Positions 48,999-61,700 of a DNA stretch of 64,000 nucleotides are shown piece after piece. Where the stretch lies: contig OZ023273.1 in the NCBI GenBank assembly GCA_964007475.1, forward strand, positions 35,338,436-35,402,435, in the 5' to 3' direction. The notes below the pieces were generated by a model, which had not been told where the DNA came from, searched no databases, and saw only the letters and a list, made by a program, of their open reading frames with translations. Origin of the DNA: Hybos culiciformis. Lineage: Eukaryota > Arthropoda > Insecta > Diptera > Hybotidae. Made by a program: the position numbers and the translations under genes. Positions within the stretch are counted from its first letter, which is position 1, and every line of letters starts with the position of its first letter.

Positions 48999-51900
48999 CT
49001 TAAATATTTTTTTGTTCTATTTGAGTACATTTTCGCTTTCATCAGTTTTTTCATGGAGCCCAGTTTAATGTTGTGTTCTTAAAAAAAAAAAAAGATCTTC
49101 TTAGTAATTGACAACACAAATTTATGAAAGTACTTATACATTCACTAACTAGTGTCTATATGAAATCATAGGATCATTATTCGTTCTTGACTTCGTCATA
49201 TTTTAAAAAGTTATCTGAAATAAAAATCTTATTCAACTAAACGTTAATTCAAATCTTGACATCCATATTATGAATAGTTGTTTCTATTTTTGATCTAAAT
49301 AAATAAAATTATAAATAAATAAATTAATATGGTATTTAGACATTTTTTTAGCAAAGCATGTCATCTATGGTTCAATGATATGGTGACATATTTATGGTTT
49401 TAACATTAATAACAAAATAACATAATGATTTATTTACATAAAGAAAATATAATAATAATTTTTATTCCAAAATTGCATTCTTAACTCATTATGGTAACGG
49501 GTTAGTGATTGTAACATACATAAGCGTGGGCCTTGTAAAAATAAATAATGAATGATATTTGTAAATGTTTTTATGAAAGTGAAATTCAAAAAAAAAAATT
49601 CAAGGAAAGAATAATTTTTAATAAGTAGATATAAAAAAATTTAGAATACCTAAAAAATTATAAATCAACGAAAATTTTATCCGTATTTGCGTATCTACAA
49701 ACAGATCCCAGCGAATTTATTAAGAACCATATCTCAGCTTTGAAATATTATAGATTATACTATGGGTTTGGCTCAATTGACTATAGTTTCATTGGAATCG
49801 GTTTTTCCCTATTTAATATGAAGATTTATTAAGTAAATTTCTTAAATAATAATATATCCTTAACTTCAATTTACGAACTATTGCACATCACGTCCGGAAA
49901 TTTGGATCATCAAAAATTAATTTTCTTTAAAAAAGTTCGAAATTTCAACTTCAATAAAAAAAAACTTCGCAGCTGCAACAAACACTGATATTAAACAAAT
50001 AAAGGTTTATATATAACGCGAAAAAAATAAAAAAAATATTGAGAAATATGGAAGTTATGGTAGAATTTGGTACCAAGTTCGCAAAAACCTAAACAAAATT
50101 CTCTAAATCGATTGCCACAAATCAGTGTAGACATAAAGTCAAATCAGTGTAGACATAATTAAAAGGAACAAAATTAAAAATTAAAAATTAAAAGGAACAA
50201 AATTGGGCCAAACATGTAAAATATCCGGGACATCATAAGGACTTGTAGTTATAATTAACTTCAATATCAGTTGACGTAACGGCCGATTCACGTTGTGACT
50301 AACATCAAAATTCAACCATATAAATTATGAATTGTTTCGTCAAATTTTAATATCCACAATTTTATTTTGATAATTTATTAAAATTTCTCATCCTTTCTTT
50401 TTAAAATGTGTAGATATTATTTTGATTTAGGTTTGGGCAGTAACCAATAAAGAAGTTCTTATAACTTTTTTTTATTCTCGCCTCTGAACATTCTATAATT
50501 TATTACAAAACTTAGGACGTGTTATTAATTAATTTAGTATAATAAAACGTCAATAATTATTATTTATTATTGGCTCAACGACTTATTGAATCTTTAATTT
50601 ATTTGCCAATTAAAAAAAATGTCAATTAATAAAAAGAAAATTACAATTCTGAAAATGTACAACAAAACTAGCGTCATATCAGCCTTATATGAAGTAAACA
50701 TACTCTAGTCAGCTAATGGCATTTTAAATATCTGATCTGAATTGCGTTAATATATTATAATCAAAATATTTTGTTATCGAGAAATGAAAATTGTTTCAGT
50801 TTATTTAACTTGTCAATTTCAATTAATTTTTGAGTTGGTGTAATAAGTAAACCTTATAAAAATTTAGGATATGTTTTTTCGGCTTACAGCACATCCATCT
50901 ATTATTTCAAATCCCATATTGGTCTGAAATACGTGCACTTTTCCCCTTGTTCATTTGAAGTAACTATTTTTTGTGATCTTGTTTTTTGAAAACAATAATT
51001 TTAACATTTTATACTTAGGTTCTCAAAAAACTTATATTCTTTTATTGATTTTAAATTTAATTAAAGAATTCGATGAAATTTAGATTCGTTACCAAAAACC
51101 TTGCTCTTAGTGAATTTGTTTTAATATCACCATACTTTTTCCTGTACAATACTTTTTCTCCATTTATAATGGTTGCAATAATTTCAATTCATCTTCAGGG
51201 TACAAATTATAATTCATTTTTGTTTCTCTCGACGATGAGAAAAGCATCAAAACGCAAGACTAATTGCATAAATTTGCGTAAATTGAGAGTAAAATGTAAT
51301 AGAAAGATTAAATAAAACAAGGTGTTAACAAAAAAAATTAAAATTTTACAATTTACTTACAGAAGCAATTAAAAGTCAATCTTTAAAATAAACTTAAATT
51401 TAATGTATTGGGTTTGCTTAATGTCTTAATTTATAGATTTTCAATTAACTTTTTGATTAATGCTTTATTTAGAGAACCTAGAGTTTTAAGTACGCATCCA
51501 AAAATTATTAATGTTTAGCAATGTTCTATATACATGTTAACTTTTTTTTTGAATATGAATTGATCAAAAAATACAATTTACTTAGAAAACAACCACGTTA
51601 AGAGTAAGCTTAGGCTAAAAATACTGAATCGTGTAATTAAAAATATAAGCAAATTCCTAATTATCCTCAAACTCACCATGAAATATATGAAATACGATAA
51701 AAACTATAAAATGCATGATAAAAAAGTTAAAATATAGATTTCGAAAATTACGCAGATTTCATTCTCTCCTAAAATTGTTCATTAATAACTCCCACCTGAC
51801 GTAAAATGATATTAAAGTAATTAGGAAAATAGACAAAAATACGTATAATGTGTGCTTTTAGATAATAAAGCAAATATACAACGCTCATACAAAAATAAAT

Positions 51901-53480
51901 TTTATAATTTTGCCAAGCATTAACAACATTAGTATTAACCATTAACAACAAAATAAAAAACTAACTAATAATATCGCATAGTTATCGCACTACACAAAAT
52001 ATTAAAGTATGTATAATACTCTCAACTATTACAAATTCTGAAAAAGAATTTATTTAACCTATAAAAGGAAAATTATGAAATATGTATAGAATATCGTTCC
52101 TCTAAAATGGATATAAGTTCAAATTTATTAAAATTTAAATTTTGTTTTAAACATTTAAATTATTAGTTTTATTGTATATTTATTAGTTTTCCCGCATTTT
52201 TTTTTTCTGTATCAAAACGAATCTTAAAATAATATTGTGGGATTCTCAAAACTTAAGTAATATTATATTTTTTAAAGCGTGACAATGTTTTATCATGAGT
52301 TGAAATTGGTAATACCTTACAGTTTCTGTTGACTTTTGTGACCTCTTACTTATTCTAAAACAATTAATAACAAATAAGATGAAGAAGTTTTAAAATTTTT
52401 GTAAGGCTCCTTAAGACTTTAAACTTTATTCCTTTTGTCAGATCTTCTTTTAGCATTTGTAAATATTGTACATCCATCCGTACATTCATAATCATAATTT
52501 TGAAATAATTTTGTATACACAATTTTATTTTAAAAAACATTAAGAAATTGAATTTTAATTTTGCAAAACAAAACTTAGTTGCTAAAATAATCATGTATGT
52601 ACGTTGTTCATTGTGCATTTACATAAGTATGTATGTATGTTAAAAATAAAATTAAAATTGAAAATAATGTTAACCTCGGAGTTCAAATAAATTTTAAGGT
52701 CTTATGTGTTTGTAAAATTGAAAAAAATTATAATAATATTTCTTAGAAAAATAGTTATACTTATGTATAGGTACATAAGTGTATTATCTTTATCTTTTTC
52801 TTAATTATACAATTGAAATCTAACTATACAATATCATCTGGAAAGTCAGTATGTATACTAGTCGAAAGGGGAACAACTTATATTTAAACATATTGATTGG
52901 ATACTGATATGTACATAGTACCACTGACGCCACAACAGCCATAATGTTATGTAGACAGTGATCGCAGTCATATGTTACCTTATTCTGAAAAAATTTTTAT
53001 TTATTAGCTTTGGGTAAAACTAATTTATATTTCAGTTCACAAAAATAGCCCCTTTCAATATATGTGTGCAAGCACTACAATAGTTATTAAGAGAAAAAAA
53101 TATATTTCAATGAAAATTAAATCGAATAGATTTAATTTCATAAGCCTATAAAGATTACTAACATGAGTCATAACAATAACAATAAAATTAATAACAAAAT
53201 AACTATAAAAATCATAAGATGAGAATCATCATAATATATAAAGAAATAAAATTTAAAGTGGTTTAAAGCGCCGCCGCTTTCTATTAGGCCACGAACAAAA
53301 AAATAAAAACATTTGAATTTATGTATCTAATTTTTTTTATCAATATTTTTGATGGGATTAAAGTGGCGGTAATAAAATAATAAGAGCGGTCGATAGAGAT
53401 TATAAACTTTATTTTACATTTTTCTCTATACTTTTTTTTATTAAAAAAAGAATTAGTGAATTGATTCTTTTTTTACATGT

Positions 53481-53497
53481 GTACGTACGTACGTACG
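53481..53497. repeat. (GTAC)n microsatellite
   Basis: Four tandem GTAC units. Confidence 0.9.
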
Positions 53498-53845
53498 ATA
53501 TTTTCTAAATACATTCAGAACAGCAATCAGAATTTAATTAAAAGTAATTTAATATTATTCTTGTAATTTGTTGAAATTAACAAACAGAATAAAAGAAATT
53601 AGTATAACAGTTCATTAAAATGTTAAAATGTGGATTTTTGCGATCTTATAAAGTAAAGTATATTTCTCATTATTATTTTGTTTTAATATAAATTTACTAT
53701 AAACTTAAATCCAAAAACCTAAAGCCATTTAGTGACATACTGCTGTATTGCATGAGCTGAAAAAGTTACTACTTTTTCTGTATTTCTGTAAGCTAAAAAT
53801 TTAAAACTTTCAAAAATGTCAAGGACATTTAGCATTTTAACCACA

Positions 53846-53853
53846 ACTTAGAG
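53846..53853. repeat. Left 8-bp target duplication ACTTAGAG
   Basis: Repeated exactly at 54,314-54,321. An 8-base duplication is the rule for hAT transposons. Confidence 0.85.
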
Positions 53854-54313
53854 CAGTGGTTCCCAAAGTGTGGGTCGGGACCACTGGTGGGTCGGGACCA
53901 CTGGTGGGTCGGGACCACTGGTGGGTCGACAAAAATTTTATTATTTAGTTGTTTGTATTAATTTTCTTGTAATAATTGAACATTTGGACAAACTTATGGA
54001 GAATTTAAAATGGTTTAAAATAGTTCAGCTACTGATATATCGACAAAAGAGTATGAAGAATTGATAGAGTTGTTTAAGGGATAGTGATCTCAAAATTAGT
54101 TTTAAGCGAAAAAAAATTATACATATCCAGTTTTACACACTGCAGCTTTAAATTACTGCTTTCATTCACAACGTCTTATTTATGTGAAATCGCATTTTCA
54201 GCAATGAATTAAAGTTTTCACTTTTCTGCTATTAATTTTTTTTACAGGTGGGTCGCGAAAACCTAAAGGTTTTAATTAGTGGGTCGTGACTGGTAAAAGT
54301 TTGGGAGCCCCTG
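53854..54313 (+). mobile_element. 460-bp non-autonomous hAT element
   Basis: It starts CAGTGGTTCCCAAAGTGTGG and ends with the inverted GGGAGCCCCTG, with an exact 8-bp duplication ACTTAGAG. CAGNGGTTC-type ends and 8-bp duplications are typical hAT features. Near the left end an 18-bp unit (GTGGGTCGGGACCACTGG) is repeated three times. The interior keeps remnants of the transposase C-terminus on the plus strand: a YEELIEL-like segment near 54,050, a DLKISFKRKK segment near 54,090, and TSYLCEIAFSAMN at 54,171-54,209, in different frames. It is therefore an internal-deletion derivative of an autonomous element. Confidence 0.85.
54171..54212 (+). pseudogene. Remnant of hAT transposase dimerisation domain
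   Basis: TSYLCEIAFSAMN then stop matches the T-x-Y-L-C-E-x-x-F-S-A-M core of the hAT C-terminal dimerisation region. Upstream similarity lies in other frames, so the gene is frameshifted and truncated. Confidence 0.7.
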
Positions 54314-54321
54314 ACTTAGAG
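54314..54321. repeat. Right 8-bp target duplication ACTTAGAG
   Basis: Exact copy of 53,846-53,853. Confidence 0.85.
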
Positions 54322-55556
54322 ACAAAAAAAATTTTCACGGAATCTTTTCATTCAACAGAATGTTTTTATTTTTTTTTTTCAGCTCAAAAAAAAAATCAAT
54401 TTTGTTAAATGTCATCATAGTACAGTTTTATATTATTTTATTTTAGCCTAGATTTTTTCATTAACAAATCTCATCATGTTGTAAAATATAGTAATTTTAT
54501 TAAATTCATAAGATAAATTGAACTGAAAAAATCCAAATCCAAAAAAATCCAAAAAGTTGAATTGAGACACTAGACTAGAGAGTACTAAAAAGTAAATTTA
54601 CTTAGTATTGTGTACTGTTGTAAAGGACCGCGTGCTTGATAGTTCAGTGCAATCTGAAAGTTGAAATATAACAGGAATAAAATGGTATTAATTTAGTCCC
54701 AATGAAAGATTTACATCTTTTTCTCATAATTATGTAGGTACTTATATTATATAATTCTGTTTTTGTTTAATTTAATAGACATAAAAGTTTTGAAATTTAT
54801 TTTAAGATACTAAAGATATAATAGATAAAAATAACTATTAAAGCTAGTTTAAGTAAATTTAATTATTTATTTTCATGAAATTATAGTATCGTAATTGTAG
54901 CACAGTACTACAAACGTTATATGTTATACACATAAACAGAATATTGACCATCTTCTTTTTATTTTTAACAAAAAAATAAAACAAATTAGTTTTATCCAAA
55001 TGATACCATCCACATCAATCACAAAATCAGTCAAACATTCCTAAGAAAAGAAAATTCTTATTGCTCTCTTTGATTTGATTTCTATTTTTTCATGTCAATT
55101 ATTCGCCTCTAATCAAATTTTTATTATGTACATCTAGAACTTAAAATTCATCAATATTATTTTCTATTAAAAGTCAATTTATTGAATTCGTAAATGAAAA
55201 GGCACTTTTTCAATATTTGGTTGGTAATAAAATATTAGTTGAAAAGAATTTGAAATAATATTTTACTTGATTTGTAAACAGTTTTCTTTCGAATATAAAG
55301 ACTTCAAACAAAATCGAGCTGCAACTGTACATAATATTTTTAATTCTAATTTAAATCTAATCTAATTTAATTCTCATTTAAATCTTTTGGTCTGCTGTCG
55401 AAATTAAAGTGGTTTGAATGCTTAAGTTAGGGTCAACTAATTGTGGAAGTAGTGTAGAAGTAAGGGCTTTAACTTTAAATCTATTTGATATTTAAATTTT
55501 AATAATACAGTTAAAGGATTTCTCCTTAGATTAATTTTAAGTGACTCAAGTCAAAA

Positions 55557-55763
55557 TGCGCGGACAAATGACATTTTGTAAAATGACATTTATCCGCGAT
55601 TGAATTTTCAAACTTTAGCTAATTGTGCAACAAATGACATTTTCAAAAATGACATTTGTCCGCTAAAAATCTGAAAAATCAATCGCGGAAAAATGACATT
55701 TTGCAAAATGACATACAAAAACAAATCGCGGACAAATGTTCAGCGGACAAATGTCCAACCCCC
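55557..55763. mobile_element. Fragment of a second foldback-type repeat
   Basis: Built from hairpin units that start GCGGACAAATGACATTTT and end in ATTTATCCGC or ATTTGTCCGC, then GCGGACAAATGTCCAACCCCC. The design (a GCGG-CAAA half facing its inverse) is the same as the inner hairpins of the 33-41 kb element, but the sequence differs. The left limit is approximate. Confidence 0.5.
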
Positions 55764-55779
55764 TAAAAAGATACTAGGT

Positions 55780-58700
55780 TCCTTCCTAATGATGTTTTAT
55801 ATTTTTATTTCTGACAATAGAATAAAAATAAATAAAAAATCCAAATTTTGACTTTGATACAAATCATAATTAAAGACCCATTAACAAAAACTGTAATTTG
55901 TCTGTATGTCTGTCTATTTATCTACAAATTACTTTTTCAATTTTAACAAGAAAATTGTGAGAAACTATTTTAATTCTTGATTAAAAAAAAAAACATGAAC
56001 AGATATGCGAAGGTTAACATTTTTTTCTGCTCTGTCGTTTTTCCAATTTGATGTACCAATTTTATGTACCAATTTTAAAATTATATAAACAAAAACCATA
56101 TGTTTGGTTTCCTATTTTCAAATGGTAATTTCTAAATTAATCTGATTAGCATAGTACTGAAATGGTTAATTTCTTTAAAGAAAAACAATTGCATAATAAT
56201 TCGTTAACCTTTTTTTCTTTTCTTAAACAACAAAAAGCAATACGAAGCAAAAATCTCTGGTTTTAAATTTCAATTCCAACATAAAAGCCTAACCAAGAAA
56301 ATTTTATTACTAATATTTGTTATTTACTTAAGAAATCATAGCAGTAAAAAGACTAAAAAGGGTAATTGCTTAACATAGCATTTTTTTTTAATTTTCTATA
56401 GTTAATAAATTATTTATTATATATTTTCTTGCCAAAAAATCGAATATCAAAATTTAAACAAAAAACAAAATCAAAAATGAATCTTTTTCTTCAGACTGTT
56501 ATTTTTTTGGTGGTTTGTGGTTATCGTCAAAAGTTTACTGCAATGTTTTGAAAATAATATATTTTTTACTGTATTTTTTTATAATTATTAATCAACCACA
56601 CCTATAACTTTGCATTATAAACTTATTTCTAATAAAAAAGTATTAATTAAGTATATAACTTCCAAAATTATTATCGCACAATTAAATTAAAGAGAATTAA
56701 ATATTTAAATTATTTTCCCGTATGTAGCATAGCTAGATAAACTTTAAACTTTGGTTAACTAAATACTTTGCAGTTCAGTTGATTACAATGAATTTAACCA
56801 TAAAAGTATTGAAATATTCTATTTTCAATACTTTTATAGTTTAAATAATAACATTTTACTTGAAAATAAAATATAAAAATTATGTTTCCCTTAAGGTTGT
56901 ACTTTTGGTGTCTGTTACAAAATCACGAAAACTAGGTTATTTAAATCATTTCTCAATTTAAGAAACAAAAAGTAAAACAATTTTATATAATAAATTTTTG
57001 TTTTATTATGTTACGAAAAAAAAAACCATTTTTTTAACCAATTAAGTAAAACCTATTTATTTTATACTATTAAATTTTATATATTTATATTGATTTATAC
57101 CTTTTATTATTTAAAAATTTAAAACAATTAAATTTTACTTTTATTTTCAACAAAATATTATGTTTCGTATTTTAAAAATTCTGAGTGTTTAGTGAATTGT
57201 TATAATCGATCCTAAATATTAACTTTTTAGAACTATACATATTTATACATACACATATTTATATAATCTCATTTCGGCGATATAAATTACATTCACATTT
57301 TCGAACTTCATTAATGATAAATTTTGAGAAATGAACTTATATCAAACATAATATAATATGTTCAGTATAGGTGTATATTATTGAAAAAGTTATAAATGCC
57401 AAATAAACTAATGTAGTCTAAGTTAAAAAAAATAAAAATATTAAAAGAAAAGCTCAAAACTTAATGTTCTTATATAAAATAGCTGAAAATAGCTTTTAGA
57501 GCATCATATTACAGAAAATCCTACATAATTTATCGGCAAAGTTTATAATTTTTTGATTTAAAATTTGATTTTAATTAATGAAAATTATAAATATTTTATT
57601 TCTTATAAATAAGTTATTGGCAGAAAAATAATTTTTGTTTTTGTCAGAGATAACAGGTAAAATCTATTGCGATTATATTAAAAGTAAAGAAAACGGAAAC
57701 GATAATATTGTAATTATTTTTATGTTTATCTTTAAAAAAATGCTAATTCTTAATTATCGAATTGCCCAAAAACCGTTTTCATTCATATTCATGCACTAAT
57801 TAATCACTTTTGCCCACAACATATACAATATACACATATAAACGTTTCCCTCCGTATAGTAAGATAACTAATATGACAGTGCCAGGCGTATTAAAAACTC
57901 AACTGTTACTAACTATGTCTATAGGTAAAGAAAAAATTATTGTAAATTTTCTATTTTATTTAACTATATTAAAATTCTTCGATATCCCTTAAAATTATTT
58001 TTTCCTTTTTTAATGAAAAATAAATACTTTTCAAGTAAATTGCACATATTTTTAGTTAATTTATATAATTTATATTATATGAATAATTAGGTTTTCCAAT
58101 TTCTAATTCTATTAGTCAACTTTTGCTTTTGCTGTAATTAAAATATTTTCGATTTTTTTTTTTATTTTAACTTTTACCTTATTTAGTATTTCTGCAATTT
58201 ATGGGAAATAAAACATCATGATAATTTCCATATAAAAATATAATATGTAGGTATATTTCCCTTATCCAGATTTAAAAAAAAATTGTATAAAGTTTAAGAA
58301 AAGTTTTATTTTTTGCCTATATTCGACACAAAATTGAACATTTTTCGATTTCACAGTTTTATATAATAATAGTAACTATTTTAACTAAGGACGATGGCAA
58401 TAATCAAAACGAGCTGGTAAAACAGTCAAACTTTAAAATTATTTATTATTGATTAAAAGTTTATATATATAGATATAGAAATTAATATACATAAACTAGT
58501 CATTACAATATGCTAGTAAACATCACTACGTAACATTAAATGAGATTTACAGTGATAATATTGGTGAATATATTGGAGGTATACTGATGTGAGAAACTTA
58601 TAACATTATCTTGATCAAGAACAAAGATACATACTTTAAATCTTTTTGGTAAATTAAATAATTGATCATACAAGGTGCGGATTAAAAGAATGAAAAATTG

Positions 58701-61700
58701 TAAATAAAATAATTATTCATAATAATAAGATGCATTTTTATAAAATCGAAAACAATATAAAAAAATTAGAATTAATAATATCATTTCAGTGGAAATTATT
58801 CTTTAGGTGCAGCAACATTGAACTTGCAAAAACTAATAATTGTATAAAATTATTAATTATAATTTCAATTATATGTAGACTTATGACATTATCTAGGGGA
58901 AGGCTATAACCTTAAACTATACAAAAATAGGGTACGATTTTTCCATTTCAAGTTTATCTAAAAAAAATTATTTGTTTATCAAATATTCAATTTTAAAATA
59001 TGAAATATTCCAACTAATAAAAATTCTTAATTATTTTTATATTTTTCTGAAAATTGGTAAACCGCTATTTTTAGTCTTTACACTATTTATCACATAAAAA
59101 TGCTTGTATTATATTTATAACATGTATGTATTTATAATTATATTTATTAGATACATCTTATAATTATAATAATAATTAATTTCAATATTCTTCAGTTTAA
59201 TTTTAATTTTGTAAATTAACTTATCTATTGACTAGCAGATTAGTTAGAATGCTGGTTTAAATGAATTTAACATATGTACTTATATTTAAAATAATCAAGT
59301 ATTAAATATATCAAGTTTTTTTTTAACTTCAAACTCTTTAAAATAAAAAAAATTCCCATTAAATTAGATAAGTAAAATACAAACAATTTTATAAATAAAT
59401 TTATCTTTTATATAATTCATTTTCGTAATCTAAACGAAATAATTTTATTTAATATTTTTAATTTTATTCACATTATAAAATACACAAATTGGCGCGCATA
59501 CTTAATGTGTTTAAATGAAAATTACACCTTATCAAATCATGTATAAATTAGAATAGAATAAATGCATTTGTTTATTATAATAGAAAATCTTAAAAAAAAT
59601 TATAAAAGTATAGAAAAGTAAAATAATATTATATATTTAATAATGCAGCAGAAAATAAATGTATCTTCTATTTAATATAATTTGAAGTAACAGAAAAATA
59701 TTACAATAATTCATTGGGGTCATTACAATAGTATATACTAAAATTATATTATTCCTTTTTTTTTCCATAACATTACTATGCTCCTCTTTCGACTTGTCGA
59801 GACAGCTTCGTATCGATAGACCGACAAATGAGCCCATAACTTGAATTTAAATTAATTATAACTAAAATTCCTTACCATAAAATTCCATGCATTAAAATTC
59901 CATAATGCCATCAAATGCCATCTTCATCTTTTGAAGCACCGCTGGTATTTCCATGTGTATTCTAAATATTTCGAAAGACTTAACTGTAAATAATGCATGT
60001 CTTTCAACTATTTTAAACGCTGACTATCAAGGAAAAACCTCAAATCTGCTCATTCAGTTTAAAAAATTGTGGGTCTCTATTCTCTAGATTTCTTTATTTT
60101 CCGTTGTGTACATATTACAAAGAATGTTACATCGTACTAAAAACTCATAATAAGATCTTTAAAAATATCAATTATTAATATTTCCGCGTTTTTTTTAAAC
60201 AATTTTCACAGTGCTGTCGGGTTAATTTTAGTAAACTACAAAGTTTCAGGATTTGAAAAAAAAAATATTTCGAAAACATTTTTGAGAATTCCTTTTAATA
60301 TATTTATTTCCCAAAATAAATATTCTTATTTAAAAAAAATGAATTAAACTTGAAGAATCCACTACAAGTTTACTATTATTATTTTCAATTAGCAAGACTG
60401 AATAATTTATTCAAGAAAATTCTTTTGAGAAAATTTAAAATTTTTTTTTGTACCTTAATAGTTTTATTTTATTTACGTTGATGACAGTTATAAATATCAA
60501 GTTGACTAAATAAGAATTATTATGTTTTTCACATTGTCTCAATGATGATAATTGATTCTGATATTAATTAAAAGATAAAAAAGTTATTCTTATAATTGAA
60601 TTCTTGTTTTTTAACTGCGCAAATTATATATTACAAAAAATTTAATTATCTTTTTTAATAGACTTCAAATAAACTTTTCAGTAGAAAGCTATATTTATAC
60701 TTGCATTTCAGTCGTTGGAAATACAAGTTTAGCTGTTTCTTTAGAAAAATATAATTTTCCAGAACTTCCACGTTAAATTAAATTTGTTTTCTATGGAAAA
60801 GATATAAATGTATATATATGTGTATATATGAAAAGATAAATCATAAAACAATTACCCTCAAATGATAGTTTTAAATAAATAATGCCATGTAGCCCAAAAT
60901 AATGATTTAAAAATGATATATCTAAGAATACAAGTACTCAAATAATATCAAAATAATATATTTTTACTGCATTACCTATATTTTATCGTAAGATGGCAAT
61001 GTCTGGTTTTCCGGATTATATCTTTTTTAATTATATACAAATAACAGTTATTGTCATTTTAATATAATAATTATAATTACAATTATATAAATTAAATATA
61101 GTTGTGTTACGAACCATTAAAATTATTTTATAACCAAGATATATATGTTATAAACATAACTAGAAGAATATTCAATTTAGAAAACAAATAATATTAATTT
61201 AATTTACCAAAATTCATTTAGAAACTAATACCAAAAGCTCAATCATCACAATTTTAACAGAATGATAATCTTCAACAAAAAAAATACTTATATACATATA
61301 TAACTGTTAACCATCATCAAGGATAAAACAACTGCAATAATTTTGTAAACATGCAATTTAACAACAAACATATCAGAATAAAACATTGGTAAATCTTTAA
61401 CAGATGATTAAAAGATATCCAAGTTCTTTACATCATCAATTTTTTTTTTTGTAATTTTGAAAAAAAAAAAAAAAAGTATGTGTATATACATCTCTTAAAT
61501 CAAATTACAAGGGTAATCTCTTTTTCCGTGCATGTAATATGCAATCACTTCTACTCTTTTGAATCAATTTTTATAAAGTTATTCCTTTTTAAAATTACAG
61601 CATAACAAGGTTAAAATAGAATTATATACAATTACGGAATGTATCCAATAATACATATACTATTAATATTAAGTTATTTAATATACTGTTTTATTATTTA

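Larger units (their letters stand above)
47100..53800. other. AT-rich stretch without a recognised gene
   Basis: Contains only weak candidates: an open plus-strand segment at 48,795-48,998, another at about 49,630-49,832, and tandem duplications near 50,120-50,200 (AAATCAGTGTAGACATA twice, ATTAAAAGGAACAAAATT twice). The remainder is AT-rich sequence with microsatellites. Confidence 0.45.

Noticed and set aside
53262..53300. A-box-like TGGTTTAAAGCGCC suggesting a second SINE
   Set aside because: No B box follows at the expected distance.
59637..59837. 66-codon minus-strand frame starting MGSFVGLSIRSCLDKSKEEH
   Set aside because: The first 30 codons look protein-like, but no donor, acceptor, homologue or promoter can be seen, and the second half is ordinary AT-rich sequence.
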